64,000 bases of DNA from Acidimicrobiia bacterium (GTDB lineage Bacteria > Acidobacteriota > Vicinamibacteria > Vicinamibacterales > SCN-69-37): NCBI GenBank assembly GCA_016871335.1, contig VFZF01000010.1, forward strand, positions 1 to 64,000. The letters are read 5' to 3'. How positions within the stretch are numbered: the stretch's first letter is position 1; every line of letters begins with the position of its first letter. The position numbers and the translations under genes were made by a program. The notes under the pieces were generated by a model. That model did not search any database. It saw only the letters and a list, made by a program, of their open reading frames with translations, and was not told the DNA's origin. This document shows positions 1 through 8,210 of the stretch, piece after piece.

Positions 1-180
1 CCCGCGGCCGCCCGCAAACGACGCGTGCACGAGCACCTTCAGCCGTCGATCTTCTTGTGCGCGTTTCGATTCCGGGCGCGTGCGCGAGGCATAGAACCCG
101 CTGGGCGATACGCCCAGCGTCCGACACAACACCTGCACGGGATAGTGGGCCCTCTCCGCGTCGATCGTCGCGAAGATCAC
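1..180 (-). CDS. IS3-family transposase OrfB (N-terminal fragment, truncated by window edge)
   Basis: Sixty codons are visible from a GTG that overlaps the OrfA stop in the -1 frame. The reading FATIDAERAHYPVQVLC, then RTLGVSPSGFYASR, is the usual start of an IS3 OrfB (the HTH_21-type region before the rve integrase core). The DDE catalytic residues would lie further left, outside the window. In IS3 elements the active enzyme is the OrfAB fusion made by frameshifting, here plausibly on the A7-G run. A stand-alone GTG start is an annotation convenience. Confidence 0.8.
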   Translation of the reverse strand, partial: MIFATIDAERAHYPVQVLCRTLGVSPSGFYASRTRPESKRAQEDRRLKVLVHASFAGGRG

Positions 181-521
181 TGCTGGTACTTGGCGAAGAG
201 GGCGGAGGCTTTTTTTAGGATGTCGCGCTCCATGCGCAACTCCCGATTCTCTTTCCGCAGGCGCGCCAGCTCCTCGCGCTCCTCCCGCATCAGCCCGCTC
301 CTGCCCTTGGTGCGCTCGGCCTGCGCCTGTCGGCCCCACAGCCCCAGCGCGGAGGGCGTCAAATCCAGCTCGCGGGCGACCGCACCGACCGTCTTGTCTT
401 CGTCCAAGACCAGGCGCACGGCGCCATCCTTGAACTCCTCAGAGAACTGCCGGCGCGGACGCCGGCCACCTGCCTGTTGTGCCATTCTGGACATCGTATC
501 CACCTTTCGGGACGTGTCCAC
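177..521 (-). CDS. IS3-family transposase OrfA
   Basis: A 114-residue protein with the classical OrfA layout. The N-terminal region ([13 protein letters not shown], then [18 protein letters not shown]) is the IS3/IS911-type helix-turn-helix that binds the inverted repeats. The C-terminal heptad-rich stretch ([20 protein letters not shown]) is the leucine zipper used for multimerisation. The start could be the first Met or the Met at residue 10 or 13; the conserved part begins after residue 20. The coding run contains A7 followed by G about 30 bases before the stop, a typical site for -1 frameshifting into OrfB. Identification is firm from the family pattern; activity cannot be judged from a partial element. 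Confidence 0.88.
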   Translation of the reverse strand: MDTSRKVDTMSRMAQQAGGRRPRRQFSEEFKDGAVRLVLDEDKTVGAVARELDLTPSALGLWGRQAQAERTKGRSGLMREEREELARLRKENRELRMERDILKKASALFAKYQQ

Positions 522-533
522 CAGATCGGATCA

Positions 534-1531
534 ACCGCAATGCCCCCCCCGATGGCCAGCAGCAGGCTGTCCGCCAGACTCTCGCGGATCAGATGGCCGC
601 GCGATGCACCGAGCGCCACGCGCACCGCAAGATCACGCCGTCGGTCGAGCGCTCGGGCCACCATCAGGTTGGCCACATTCGCCACCGCCACGACGAAGAC
701 GAGCGTCACGGCAGCGGCGAGCAACCAGAGGTAGCCCCGGAAGTGCTGCACGTACGCGTCACGGAGCGGTGTGACCCGAAAACTCACGCCGGCGTTGCTG
801 TCGGGATACTCCGTGGCGAGCCGCACGGCCAGGTCATCAACGGCACGCTGGGCCTGTGCGATCGAGACGCCTGGTACCAGTCGGGCAAGGCCGTGGCGTT
901 GCCGCACGTCGCGGCGCTGGTAGGAGGCTGGAATCGGCGAGATCCCAGAGCTGCGCAACAGATCGGAGTCTGCGGGGAACGTCACACCCGGCGGCAACAC
1001 GCCATGGATGACGTACCCCGGTGCCCCGTCCAAGGTCATCGTCTGGCCGACGATGTGCGGATCGCTGTCAAAGCGGCGCTGCCAGAGCGCATGCGAGATC
1101 ACCAGGCCGAACTGTCGCGTGCGATCGTGATCAGCCGGAAACGTCTGACCGATGCGCGGCTGAATGCCGAGCACTTGAAACAGGTTGTGGGTCGTGATGG
1201 TGGCCGGCAACTCTTCTGGTGTGCCGAACCCGCTCGCGTTGTACATGCCCTGGTCGGTGAACAGGGCGATATCCTCGATCACCCGCGTCAGTCCCGCGAG
1301 ATCGTCCTGTTCAGGCACGGTCAACGGACCGACTTCGTCACCGCGCACGCTGCTGATCTGGACCAGGCGGTCGGGCTCATAGAACGGCAGTGGCGCAAGC
1401 AGCAGCGCGTGCACCACCGAGAACACCGCCGCGTTGGCACCAATGCCAAGCGCGAGCGACAGCACGGCGGCCGCAGTAAACCCCGGCGCAGCCCCGAGGC
1501 GACGCGCGGCCAGGCGCAGGTCATGTCCCAT
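534..1531 (-). pseudogene. ADOP-family ABC transporter permease, interrupted by the IS3 element
   Basis: The N-terminal third of an acidobacterial duplicated orphan permease. It opens with [19 protein letters not shown] and a first membrane helix rich in [12 protein letters not shown], continues through a periplasmic MacB_PCD-like domain (about residues 50-265), and reaches an FtsX-like membrane region around residues 265-330. At [10 protein letters not shown] the frame runs into insertion-sequence DNA and the remaining protein sequence is IS-derived. Intact family members are about 800 residues with two such halves, so this copy is disrupted. The rest presumably lies beyond the IS outside the window. 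ADOP proteins resemble MacB permeases but usually lack a fused ATPase; their substrates are unknown. Confidence 0.85.
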
Positions 1532-1703
1532 TGGGAGGCACTGTGAGTCAAGTCTCGGCGTTCGTCACGACCTTGCCAACCAGTGGATGGTCTGGGCCAA
1601 CGGATGGAGGCGTGGCCGTGGGCGCTGCGGCCGCTGGTAGCTCCGAATCAACCAGCCATGGGAAATTGCGTGGCGGCGTGTCGGCACGCACACACGCTGT
1701 AGC

Positions 1704-2840
1704 ATGCCTGCCGAGTCGGTGCGTCGCGCACCCCTGGATGTCGTCATTGTTGGGGCCGGCGCTGCCGGCATCGGGTGTGCGGTGGTGCTGCGGGCAGTGG
1801 GCGCGCAGCGGCTCGCCGTCCTTGAGCGTGGGCGCGTCGGGCAGTCGTTCGAACAGTGGCCCGAGGGCATGCGCTTCATCACGCCCTCGTTTACCAGCAA
1901 CCAGTTCGGGTCGCTCGACCTGAACGCGGTGGCCATCCAGACCTCGCCCGCCTTCACCCTGCGGTCGGAACATCCGACGGGCACGCAGTACGCGGGTTAC
2001 CTGCGCGGTGTGGCGAAACACTTCGGCGTCAGGGTACGGCGTGGCATCGATGTCCAGTCGGTCACACGGCGCCACAACGGACCCGGATTTGTCCTCCACA
2101 CGACCCGCGGCATCTATCGCACGCGCATGCTTGTCTGGGCCGCTGGCGAGTTTCAGCATCCAAGAACCAACGTTTTTCCCGGTGCTGACCTCTGCACACA
2201 CACCTCACATGTGCGGTCGTGGCAGGACGTGGCGGGTGACCCTGTGTACATCATCGGCGGGAGCGAAAGCGGCATCGACGCAGCCACGCACCTGGCGACC
2301 GCAGGCCGTCACGTCGTGGTGCTCGACGCGCGCGCGCCGTGGACAGACTCCTCGTCCGACCCCAGCCTGGTGCTCTCGCCCTTTACGCTCGACCGCCTGC
2401 ACAACGCACGCGGCACAGGACGGGTGGAGCTGTTCGGCGGTGCGAGTGTCACCCGCGTGGTGCAAGACGGTGAAGGTTTCCGGATCACCACGACCCGCGG
2501 TGAGTCGTTCCTGAGCGACCACCCGCCGCTGCTCGCCACAGGTTTTCTCTCGTCGGCCACCGGAGTCGCCGACCACTTCGCATGGACGGACGAGGGTACC
2601 GCCCTGCTGACGGCTGACGATGAGTCGACGACCACGCCGGGGTTGTTTCTGGTCGGCCCGAGCGTGCGTCACGAACGGGTGATCCTCTGCTTCATCTACA
2701 AGTTCCGACAGCGCTTCGCCGTGGTGGCCCGTGCGATCGGGACGCGGCTCGGTCTTGACCTGGCACCGCTCGAGGAATACCGCCGGGCACAGATGTTTCT
2801 CGACGACCTGTCGTGCTGCGGCGTTGAGTGCCAGTGCTGA
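1704..2840 (+). CDS. FAD-dependent NAD(P)-binding oxidoreductase with cysteine-rich C-terminal tail
   Basis: A 378-residue flavoprotein of the FMO/thioredoxin-reductase-like superfamily. A dinucleotide-binding motif GAGAAGIG sits at residues 17-24 (FAD), and a second one, GGSESGIDAA, near residue 185 (NAD(P)H). An ATG-type strand, LLATGF, follows near 270. The last eight residues are CCGVECQC: four closely packed cysteines that are not part of the flavoprotein fold and could bind metal or relay electrons. The stop overlaps the start of the FeoB-like gene, so the two are probably co-translated. The start is ATG 1704, with no clear Shine-Dalgarno. The cofactor assignment is good; substrate and role are unknown. 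Confidence 0.75.
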   Translation: MPAESVRRAPLDVVIVGAGAAGIGCAVVLRAVGAQRLAVLERGRVGQSFEQWPEGMRFITPSFTSNQFGSLDLNAVAIQTSPAFTLRSEHPTGTQYAGYLRGVAKHFGVRVRRGIDVQSVTRRHNGPGFVLHTTRGIYRTRMLVWAAGEFQHPRTNVFPGADLCTHTSHVRSWQDVAGDPVYIIGGSESGIDAATHLATAGRHVVVLDARAPWTDSSSDPSLVLSPFTLDRLHNARGTGRVELFGGASVTRVVQDGEGFRITTTRGESFLSDHPPLLATGFLSSATGVADHFAWTDEGTALLTADDESTTTPGLFLVGPSVRHERVILCFIYKFRQRFAVVARAIGTRLGLDLAPLEEYRRAQMFLDDLSCCGVECQC

Positions 2841-3916
2841 CAGTCGCCCGACACACAGGCGCCGCGCTTCTGCTGCTTGGTCCGGCGTGGCTGGCTGTGA
2901 TGGTCGCGAACCATACAGCCGGCGTCGTGGACCCTCTGGTGCAGGCCATGATTGCGCCAATGGTGGAGGTCGCGCGCTCGGGGCCCGAGTGGCTGGCGGT
3001 GACACTCGCGGGTCGGTTCGGACTACTCACCATGGGTCCCCTGCTGCTGGTGTGGGCCGTGCCGGTGGCCGTGCTCCACGCGCTGCTCGTCGGCGTGTAT
3101 CGGACCAGCGGGGTACTCGAGCGCCTCACAAACGCGGTGCAACCGCTCGTGCGTCCGTTTGGCCTGACCGGCCACGACCTCGTTCGCGTCGTGATGGGCT
3201 TCGGCTGCAACGTGCCGGCGGTGGTCGCCACCCGATCGTGTACCCAGTGTTCGAGGCCGGTGACCATGGCGGTGATCGCGTTCGGCGCGGCGTGTTCGTA
3301 CCAGATGGGTGCCACCCTCGCGGTGTTCAGTGCCGCCAATCGTCCGTGGCTGGTCGTGCCGTTCCTTGCGGCACTCGGGCTCTCGACTCTGCTCTTCGCC
3401 CGTCTCGTCTCAACACCGCACGGCCGGGCGCACCTGCCACACGCCGGTGAACGCGCGCACACACGGCTTCGGCTTCCAACGCCTGGTCCTGTCTGGAGAG
3501 ACGCCTCCGGCACCATTCTGAGTTTCTTCCAGCAGGCATTCCCCGTGTTTGTGGTCATCGCGGTGGCCGCGTCGATCAGTGACTGGCTCGGCGTCTTCAC
3601 GCATCTGGCGTGGGCCATCACTCCCGCGATGGCGGTGTTCAACCTGCGGCCGGAGGCCGCGATCGCCGTCGTCTTTGCGTCGGTGCGCAAAGACGGCATC
3701 CTGCTGCTGGCCGAACCCGGAATCGTCGCCACGCTCACGGCCGTGCAGTTGCTGACGGCGGTGTATCTGGCCGGCGTGCTGGTGCCGTGTCTGGTGACCG
3801 CGGCGACCATCGCGCGTGAGCGCACGTGGCGGTTTGCCGGCGTGCTGGTGACGCGTCAGGTCGTGTTTGCGTGCGGCTGCGCGGCGGCGATTGCCTGGAT
3901 CGGCGCAGCGCTCTGA
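2828..3916 (+). CDS. Nucleoside-recognition (FeoB-type gate) domain membrane protein without a GTPase domain
   Basis: A polytopic 362-residue membrane protein. The stretch MGFGCNVPAVVATRSC (about residues 123-138) closely resembles the conserved GFGCNVPAIMATR segment of the FeoB ferrous-iron transporter membrane domain. A CTQC pair follows at 138-141 and further helices at 155-170, 185-200, 245-270 and 310-360. The N-terminal G-domain of FeoB is absent, so this is a stand-alone gate-domain protein. The start is GTG 2828 (GTG 2834 is an alternative), overlapping the upstream flavoprotein gene by 13 bases. The pairing suggests metal transport driven by or coupled to the redox partner; this is inference from family and context only. 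Confidence 0.72.
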   Translation: MPVLTVARHTGAALLLLGPAWLAVMVANHTAGVVDPLVQAMIAPMVEVARSGPEWLAVTLAGRFGLLTMGPLLLVWAVPVAVLHALLVGVYRTSGVLERLTNAVQPLVRPFGLTGHDLVRVVMGFGCNVPAVVATRSCTQCSRPVTMAVIAFGAACSYQMGATLAVFSAANRPWLVVPFLAALGLSTLLFARLVSTPHGRAHLPHAGERAHTRLRLPTPGPVWRDASGTILSFFQQAFPVFVVIAVAASISDWLGVFTHLAWAITPAMAVFNLRPEAAIAVVFASVRKDGILLLAEPGIVATLTAVQLLTAVYLAGVLVPCLVTAATIARERTWRFAGVLVTRQVVFACGCAAAIAWIGAAL

Positions 3917-4533
3917 TCGTCGGCGGTCGCCTTGAGAATCCGGGTCTCGATTCGTTCCGCAAGGTCGAGCCAGGCGTTCGCGAGGGCGTTTCCCGGCACC
4001 ACGGAATCCTTGAACTCGCGCGCGCACTGGATCCGCCATGTCGCACCAGCGTGAGCGAGCACCCAGCGTTCGTATGACGCGATCCACCTGAAGACGTTGA
4101 GCGCCGCCCACCACGCCGGCGCGGTGTCTGCCCGCTCAAGCGGCGGCAGGTCGTCGCGGCACCACACGGTTCTGAGCGCGTCGGGTTGCGACACGATATG
4201 CGGCATCGTGTGGTAGCGGTACAACACGAGCGGCCCACCCTTCGCTGGCACCATCGCCACGCCGAAACCCCACAACACCGCCCACCCATTGTCGGCCAGG
4301 GGTACGTGATACGCAGAGGACCGGAGCTGGCCGGGCGCCTCCGGCCTGACGCGTGACGCGCCGAACGCCAGCAGCAGATTGCCGCTTTCGCGTCGAATGT
4401 CGCAGCCCCAGCACCAGCACTGCTGATGCATCAACTTCTCAAGCTCGCGCCGCATGGCTGCCGGCACCACACTGGTCTTGCGACGCGGCGGTGACGCCGC
4501 CTGGCGGCGGGTGCGTGAACGACGGGGTGGCAT
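3856..4533 (-). CDS. Hypothetical protein with CxCxxC motif
   Basis: A 225-residue soluble protein that I do not recognise. After a basic N-terminus it carries HQQCWCWGCDI (about residues 35-45), a CxCxxC cluster suited to metal or Fe-S binding, then a region rich in aromatic residues with further cysteines (TVWCRDD, RIQCARE). ATG 4533 is chosen because upstream codons are of low complexity; a longer version would start at 4623. It is convergent with the FeoB-like gene, and their 3' ends overlap by 61 bases. GC-rich third positions support coding. Its place between the FeoB-like permease and the zinc-free ribosomal proteins makes a metal-related role possible but unproven. Confidence 0.55.
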   Translation of the reverse strand: MPPRRSRTRRQAASPPRRKTSVVPAAMRRELEKLMHQQCWCWGCDIRRESGNLLLAFGASRVRPEAPGQLRSSAYHVPLADNGWAVLWGFGVAMVPAKGGPLVLYRYHTMPHIVSQPDALRTVWCRDDLPPLERADTAPAWWAALNVFRWIASYERWVLAHAGATWRIQCAREFKDSVVPGNALANAWLDLAERIETRILKATADDQSAAPIQAIAAAQPHANTT

Positions 4534-4740
4534 GCCGACAAGCAGACACCGCCCGGTGCACCAGAGGAACGAGTTTCCGTTCATCGGCTGCACCGACGCT
4601 CTCGCTGGTAGTCTGGCACCCATGAACGGTTGCGGTGGCGGCGGAGCGACGCACGGGGCGCGCCGCCACTCGCGGGCTCTGGTTGACCACTGGTTGAAAA
4701 CCTCTCACTCTCCGGCCGGCCTCGTGACGAAGATACGCGC

Positions 4741-4899
4741 ATGGCGCGCGTTGTCATCAAACTGGTTTCCACGGCCGGCACGGGGCACTTCTACACGACA
4801 ACCAAGAACCCGAAGACGACCTCGACCAAACTCGAACTGCGCAAGTACGACCCGAAGGTGCGCAAACACGTCCTCTACCGTGAGGGCAGCAAGGTCTGA
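4741..4899 (+). CDS. rpmG: 50S ribosomal protein L33, cysteine-free (zinc-independent) type
   Basis: A 52-residue protein reading [19 protein letters not shown], then [17 protein letters not shown]. This is unmistakably L33, a large-subunit protein near the exit site. The zinc-ribbon form has two CxxC pairs; here all four positions lack cysteine (FYTTT and KYDPKVRK replace them), so it is the C-minus paralogue. In many bacteria such paralogues are induced by the Zur repressor under zinc shortage and free zinc by replacing the C-plus copy. It is followed two bases later by an equally cysteine-poor L28, forming an operon. I could not find a convincing Zur operator upstream. Confidence 0.93.
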   Translation: MARVVIKLVSTAGTGHFYTTTKNPKTTSTKLELRKYDPKVRKHVLYREGSKV

Positions 4900-4901
4900 T
4901 C

Positions 4902-5132
4902 ATGCCGAATGTCTGTGCCGTCACCGGCAAACGCCCTCGTCGCGGCGGCAACACGTCTCATGCCAACAACCGAACGGGCCGGTGGTTCAAACCGAATCTG
5001 CAGTCCCGCCGTTTTTATGTGCCGAGTGAGCGCCGCTGGATCCGTCTGAAGGTATCCACGCAGGGGATTCGACTGATCGACAAGATCGGCATCGAAGCGG
5101 CCCTGGCCCGTGGTGCCGAGCTGACGCGTTGA
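4902..5132 (+). CDS. rpmB: 50S ribosomal protein L28, zinc-independent type
   Basis: A 76-residue L28 with the family opening [20 protein letters not shown], the central [18 protein letters not shown] and the C-terminal [13 protein letters not shown]. Zinc-type L28 has a four-cysteine site; this copy has only the one Cys at residue 5, so it cannot form it. Length is normal for the family. The gene begins two bases after rpmG and its stop overlaps the TTG start of the next gene (TTGA), so the three are likely one transcript. Pairing of C-minus L28 with C-minus L33 is a known signature of zinc-sparing operons; regulation here is inferred. Confidence 0.93.
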   Translation: MPNVCAVTGKRPRRGGNTSHANNRTGRWFKPNLQSRRFYVPSERRWIRLKVSTQGIRLIDKIGIEAALARGAELTR

Positions 5133-6022
5133 CCCGCATCACCGCCCTGCTGCTCCTCGTGCTCGCGGGTGGTGTCTGTCCCGCCCATGCGCAAATCCGT
5201 GCGTCGGAACGCGCGACTGTGGCCCAGAACGTCGACGGCTCCCGCATCACCGTCGACTACTCGCGTCCGCGCGCTCGCGGACGCGTGATCTACGGCAACC
5301 TGGAGCCCTGGGGTCGTGCGTGGACACCGGGTGCCGACGATGCCACGACACTGGAAGTGAGTCGACCTGTGCAGCTGCTCGGGATGACCGTTCCGAAGGG
5401 ACGATATTCCGTGTGGCTGGTGATCGAGGAGACCGGCCCGTGGACGTTTGTCCTTGATCCACGAGACACCCTGTACCACACGGCGTTTCCCACACCCACC
5501 CCGGAACAGTACCGGGCGCCGATCACGCCGATCACCGTGCCGCACACCGAGGTGTTGACGTGGGACTTCCCCGAGGTGAGCACGTCAGGTGCCGTGCTCG
5601 AGATGCGTTGGGGCACTCAGGCGGTGCGTGTGCCCATCTCGGTCACGCCGACGTACGCGATGACGATCACGGAGGCCGCTGCAGCGCCGTATCTGGGCAC
5701 CTACGACTTCACGTGGACGGATCCCGACAACAAGGAGCCCCGGTCGCAGTTCACCATCATCTGGCGCGACGGCAGACTCGTCGGACAGTGGACACCGGCA
5801 CAGTTCGGCATGACCGAGACGTGGCTGCTGGGGGACGGCCCTGATCGGTTCGTGCGCAGCCTTGTGCGCAACGGCGAGCTGTGGGCCACGATCGAATCCT
5901 CCGCGTTCGTCTTCCAGCGCTCGAACGGCCTGGTCACAGGATTCGAACTGCGGGCCCCAAGCGGCGTCAGTGCAATTGGGGTGCGGCAGACAAGCGACCC
6001 GATTCCGTACACGGCCGGATAG
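5129..6022 (+). CDS. Secreted DUF2911 domain protein
   Basis: A 297-residue exported protein. A signal peptide ([18 protein letters not shown], cleavage near residue 22) precedes a DUF2911 domain with the characteristic sequence [15 protein letters not shown], then [18 protein letters not shown] and [11 protein letters not shown]. The C-terminal half, from about residue 180, is a small beta-rich domain ([12 protein letters not shown]). DUF2911 proteins are common in Acidobacteria and Bacteroidetes and have no assigned biochemical role. The TTG start at 5129 overlaps the L28 stop, so translation is probably coupled to the ribosomal genes, an unexpected partner for an envelope protein. Confidence 0.8.
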   Translation: MTRITALLLLVLAGGVCPAHAQIRASERATVAQNVDGSRITVDYSRPRARGRVIYGNLEPWGRAWTPGADDATTLEVSRPVQLLGMTVPKGRYSVWLVIEETGPWTFVLDPRDTLYHTAFPTPTPEQYRAPITPITVPHTEVLTWDFPEVSTSGAVLEMRWGTQAVRVPISVTPTYAMTITEAAAAPYLGTYDFTWTDPDNKEPRSQFTIIWRDGRLVGQWTPAQFGMTETWLLGDGPDRFVRSLVRNGELWATIESSAFVFQRSNGLVTGFELRAPSGVSAIGVRQTSDPIPYTAG

Positions 6023-6112
6023 CAGCCACGTTATCAACCACACAGACCAGAAGCCGCACCAGTCACCCGCATTTGACACCCACTTCCGGTGTGAATTGGC
6101 ACGTTCATCAGA

Positions 6113-6904
6113 TTGCGGTCACGGACAACGCGACACTCAGGCAAGCTGGCGCGCGCGAAGCAGCACGTGACGTTCGGCGTACTGGGATTGCACTGTGCGG
6201 TCGAGGGCCGCGCGCTGGAGCAGGCCTTGGGCCGGTGCCAGGGCATCACCGGGGTCCACCTGAATCAGACCCAGGCGACCGTCTCGTTCCACGCAGCCTC
6301 GGAGTCCGCGGTGGTCCGAGCGCAAACGGCGGCACAACATGCGGGTGTACGTCTGGTGGACGTCGAAACGCTCCGACGCCGTGTGCTGGATGTCGATCGT
6401 CGGACCTGGATCTCGGGCGGACTCGCCGTCGCGGGCTTCCTCGTCGGCCTCGCGGCGCAGGTCGCCGAGTCGGGACAGTGGCTGGCGCTGATTGCCGACG
6501 TGGACCACGACCATCCGCAACTGGTCAGCGGTCCGGCCTACCTGATGGCCATCGCCGCCGCAGCTGTCACCCTGCTTCCCAACGCCTGGCGATCGCTCAC
6601 GCAGGCCCGGCTCGACATGCACGTGCTGGTGGTGGTGGCCGTCATCGGAGCGGTCTGGCTCGGCGAGGTCGCCGAAGGCGCCGCCGTCGCCACCTTGTTT
6701 GTCGTGGCGGTGTGGCTTGAAGCGTGGAGCGCCGCGCGCGCGCCACAGCGTGGCTGGTCTGATGCAGCAGGAGACGTCGTGCCGCTGCAGTCATGGCGAC
6801 GAGCCGCACACGCCAGCGTCCACCCCCTCGGGACACTGGAGAACAAATGGCGTCCCCACGGGGATTCGAACCCCGGTCTTGGCCTTGAAAGGGCCACGTC
6901 CTAG
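6113..6904 (+). pseudogene. Remnant of a Zn/Cd-type heavy-metal P-type ATPase (frameshifted and truncated)
   Basis: The open frame starts at TTG 6113 (or GTG 6167). It encodes an HMA-like domain with GLHCAVE in place of the usual GMDCxxC, then the first membrane helices typical of ZntA/CadA, including LTQARLDMHVLVVVAVIGA and an Ala/Leu-rich helix ending WLEAWSAARA. At about 6746, within a GCGCGCGCGCC run, the homologous continuation (ARHSVAGLMQQ, matching the family's RAR-x-I-xx-LM) is in a different frame. The open frame then runs out into the tRNA-Glu gene. The actuator, phosphorylation (DKTGT) and nucleotide domains are missing, so this cannot be a working pump. Confidence 0.75.
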
Positions 6905-6923
6905 GCCTCTGGACGATGGGGAC
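6848..6923 (-). tRNA. tRNA-Glu (anticodon TTC)
   Basis: On the minus strand the sequence folds into a full cloverleaf. The acceptor stem is GTCCCCA with TGGGGAC, the D arm GTC...GAC, the anticodon stem-loop TGGCC-CTTTCAA-GGCCA with anticodon TTC, and the T arm CGGGG-TTCGAAT-CCCCG. The CCA end is encoded, giving 76 nt. The 3' end faces the decayed P-type ATPase, a common geometry for integration next to tRNA genes. No direct copy of the tRNA 3' end was found elsewhere in the window. Confidence 0.96.
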
Positions 6924-7070
6924 TCCGGAGGCGAAACCTGACAAGTGTAGCAGATTCCACGAGACGGGCTGAAGTACCATTTCCGGCAATGCTCGCTCTG
7001 TGTGTTTGCCAGAGCCGATCTCCGTACGCTGCTGCTTCGTTTCAACCTCGCGGCCCAGTTGGTGTGACCC

Positions 7071-8210
7071 ATGAAGATTGAACCGTTTCTGCTCGAACGT
7101 TGGATGACGCGTCATGAGACGCACGTGAAGTACGACATTGCGGAAAGCGGCATCCTGCCGCTCTCGGCCCAGGACCTGCTGAACTTCGAACCACCCGAGA
7201 CCCGCGCGGCGACGCTCGAGTCACTCCTGCAGCTGCCGCTCGGGTACAGCGAAGCGCGCGGCACGGTGGCCTTACGCGACGCCCTGGCGGCCACCTACAC
7301 GCAGGTCACCGCCGAGCAGATGCTGGTCACCACCGGCGCCATCGAGGCGAACTATCTGCTCTTCCACGAATTGCTCGAGCCTGGGGATCACGTCATTGCG
7401 CCGTACCCCGCCTATCAACAGTTGTACAGCGTGCCCAAGGCGATTGGCTGCGAGGTGTCGTTGTGGTCGGTCGGACCGGAGACGAGCTATCAGTACGACG
7501 TGGACCACCTCGAGACGATGATCACCCCGAAGACGAAACTGATCGTTGTCAACACGCCGCACAATCCCACGGGCGCGATGTTGTCGCCGGAGGCTGCGGC
7601 TCGCGTGTACGCGCTGGCGGAACGCGTGGGGGCGTGGGTGCTGGGTGACGAGGCGTACCGCTGGCTGGCGGTGCCCAACGGCGCGCCGTTTGCCAGGCCG
7701 ATGATCGAACACGGGCCACGGGGCATCAGCGTCGGCACGTTGTCGAAACCGTATGGGCTGCCCGGGCTGCGCATTGGCTGGATGGCGGCGCCACCGGAGA
7801 TCATCCAGCGATGCTGGGGGCTGCGTGACTACATCACGCTCAGTCCGGGAAAACTGAACGACGCCCTCGCGTGTCTCGCGTTGCGCCACCACGATCGCAT
7901 CGTCGCGCGCAACCACGACATCATCCAGACGAATCTGGCCGTGGCCCAGCACTGGATCGACGCGCGTCGTGACTACCTGTCGTGGACCGCGCCGCGAGGC
8001 GGCCTGCTGGCGCTGCTGAAATACGACTTGCCGGTGGCGTCACTGGAGCTGGCGGACACGCTGGCGCTTGATCACTCCGTGATGCTGGCGCCGGGGTCGG
8101 CCTTCGGCTACGAGCACCATCTGCGGTTGGGGGTCGGGCAGCGACCCGACATCTTTGCAGCGGGACTCACCGAAGCGGGGCGGTGCTTTGACGCGATTCG
8201 CGCGCGTTAG
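7071..8210 (+). CDS. PLP-dependent aminotransferase, class I/II
   Basis: A 379-residue fold-type I aminotransferase. The visible active-site features are NTPHNPTG (161-168), DEAYRW (193-198, with the PLP-contacting Asp and Tyr) and the Schiff-base lysine in GTLSKPYGLPGLRIGW (Lys226). The C-terminal LGVGQRP supplies the arginine region. The N-terminal MKIEPFLLERW with the conserved ESGILPLS resembles the branch that includes capreomycidine synthase-like enzymes, but the substrate cannot be read from sequence. ATG 7071 starts a frame with no competing upstream start. The gene stands between tRNA-Glu and tRNA-Lys, convergent with a small membrane protein gene with a 4-base overlap. Confidence 0.85.
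   Translation: MKIEPFLLERWMTRHETHVKYDIAESGILPLSAQDLLNFEPPETRAATLESLLQLPLGYSEARGTVALRDALAATYTQVTAEQMLVTTGAIEANYLLFHELLEPGDHVIAPYPAYQQLYSVPKAIGCEVSLWSVGPETSYQYDVDHLETMITPKTKLIVVNTPHNPTGAMLSPEAAARVYALAERVGAWVLGDEAYRWLAVPNGAPFARPMIEHGPRGISVGTLSKPYGLPGLRIGWMAAPPEIIQRCWGLRDYITLSPGKLNDALACLALRHHDRIVARNHDIIQTNLAVAQHWIDARRDYLSWTAPRGGLLALLKYDLPVASLELADTLALDHSVMLAPGSAFGYEHHLRLGVGQRPDIFAAGLTEAGRCFDAIRAR

Larger units (their letters stand above)
1..533 (-). mobile_element. IS3-family insertion sequence, cut by the left window edge
   Basis: The inner end of the element lies near 533. Read on the minus strand it begins TGATCCGATCTGGTGGACAC, and immediately outside it the reading frame of an ABC permease resumes. 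It carries a short OrfA with a helix-turn-helix and leucine-zipper tail, followed in the -1 frame by the start of an OrfB. That arrangement, joined through an A-run (T7 on the plus strand at 210-216), is the normal IS3 organisation. The far inverted repeat and the target duplication lie outside the window, so the exact boundary is good only to a few bases. Confidence 0.85.

Noticed and set aside
4534-4740. Zur-type operator upstream of rpmG
   Set aside because: I looked for an AT-rich palindrome with a central TA-rich core and found none convincing, so no operator is listed.
6060-6112. MerR-type (ZntR-like) promoter before the ATPase remnant
   Set aside because: TTGACACCCACTTCCGGTGT has a small ACACC/GGTGT repeat after TTGACA, but no -10 box at 17-20 bases follows, so the similarity is probably accidental.
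6848-6923. att duplication of the tRNA-Glu 3' end
   Set aside because: No second copy of the T-arm/acceptor sequence was seen in the window; an island boundary remains only a suggestion.
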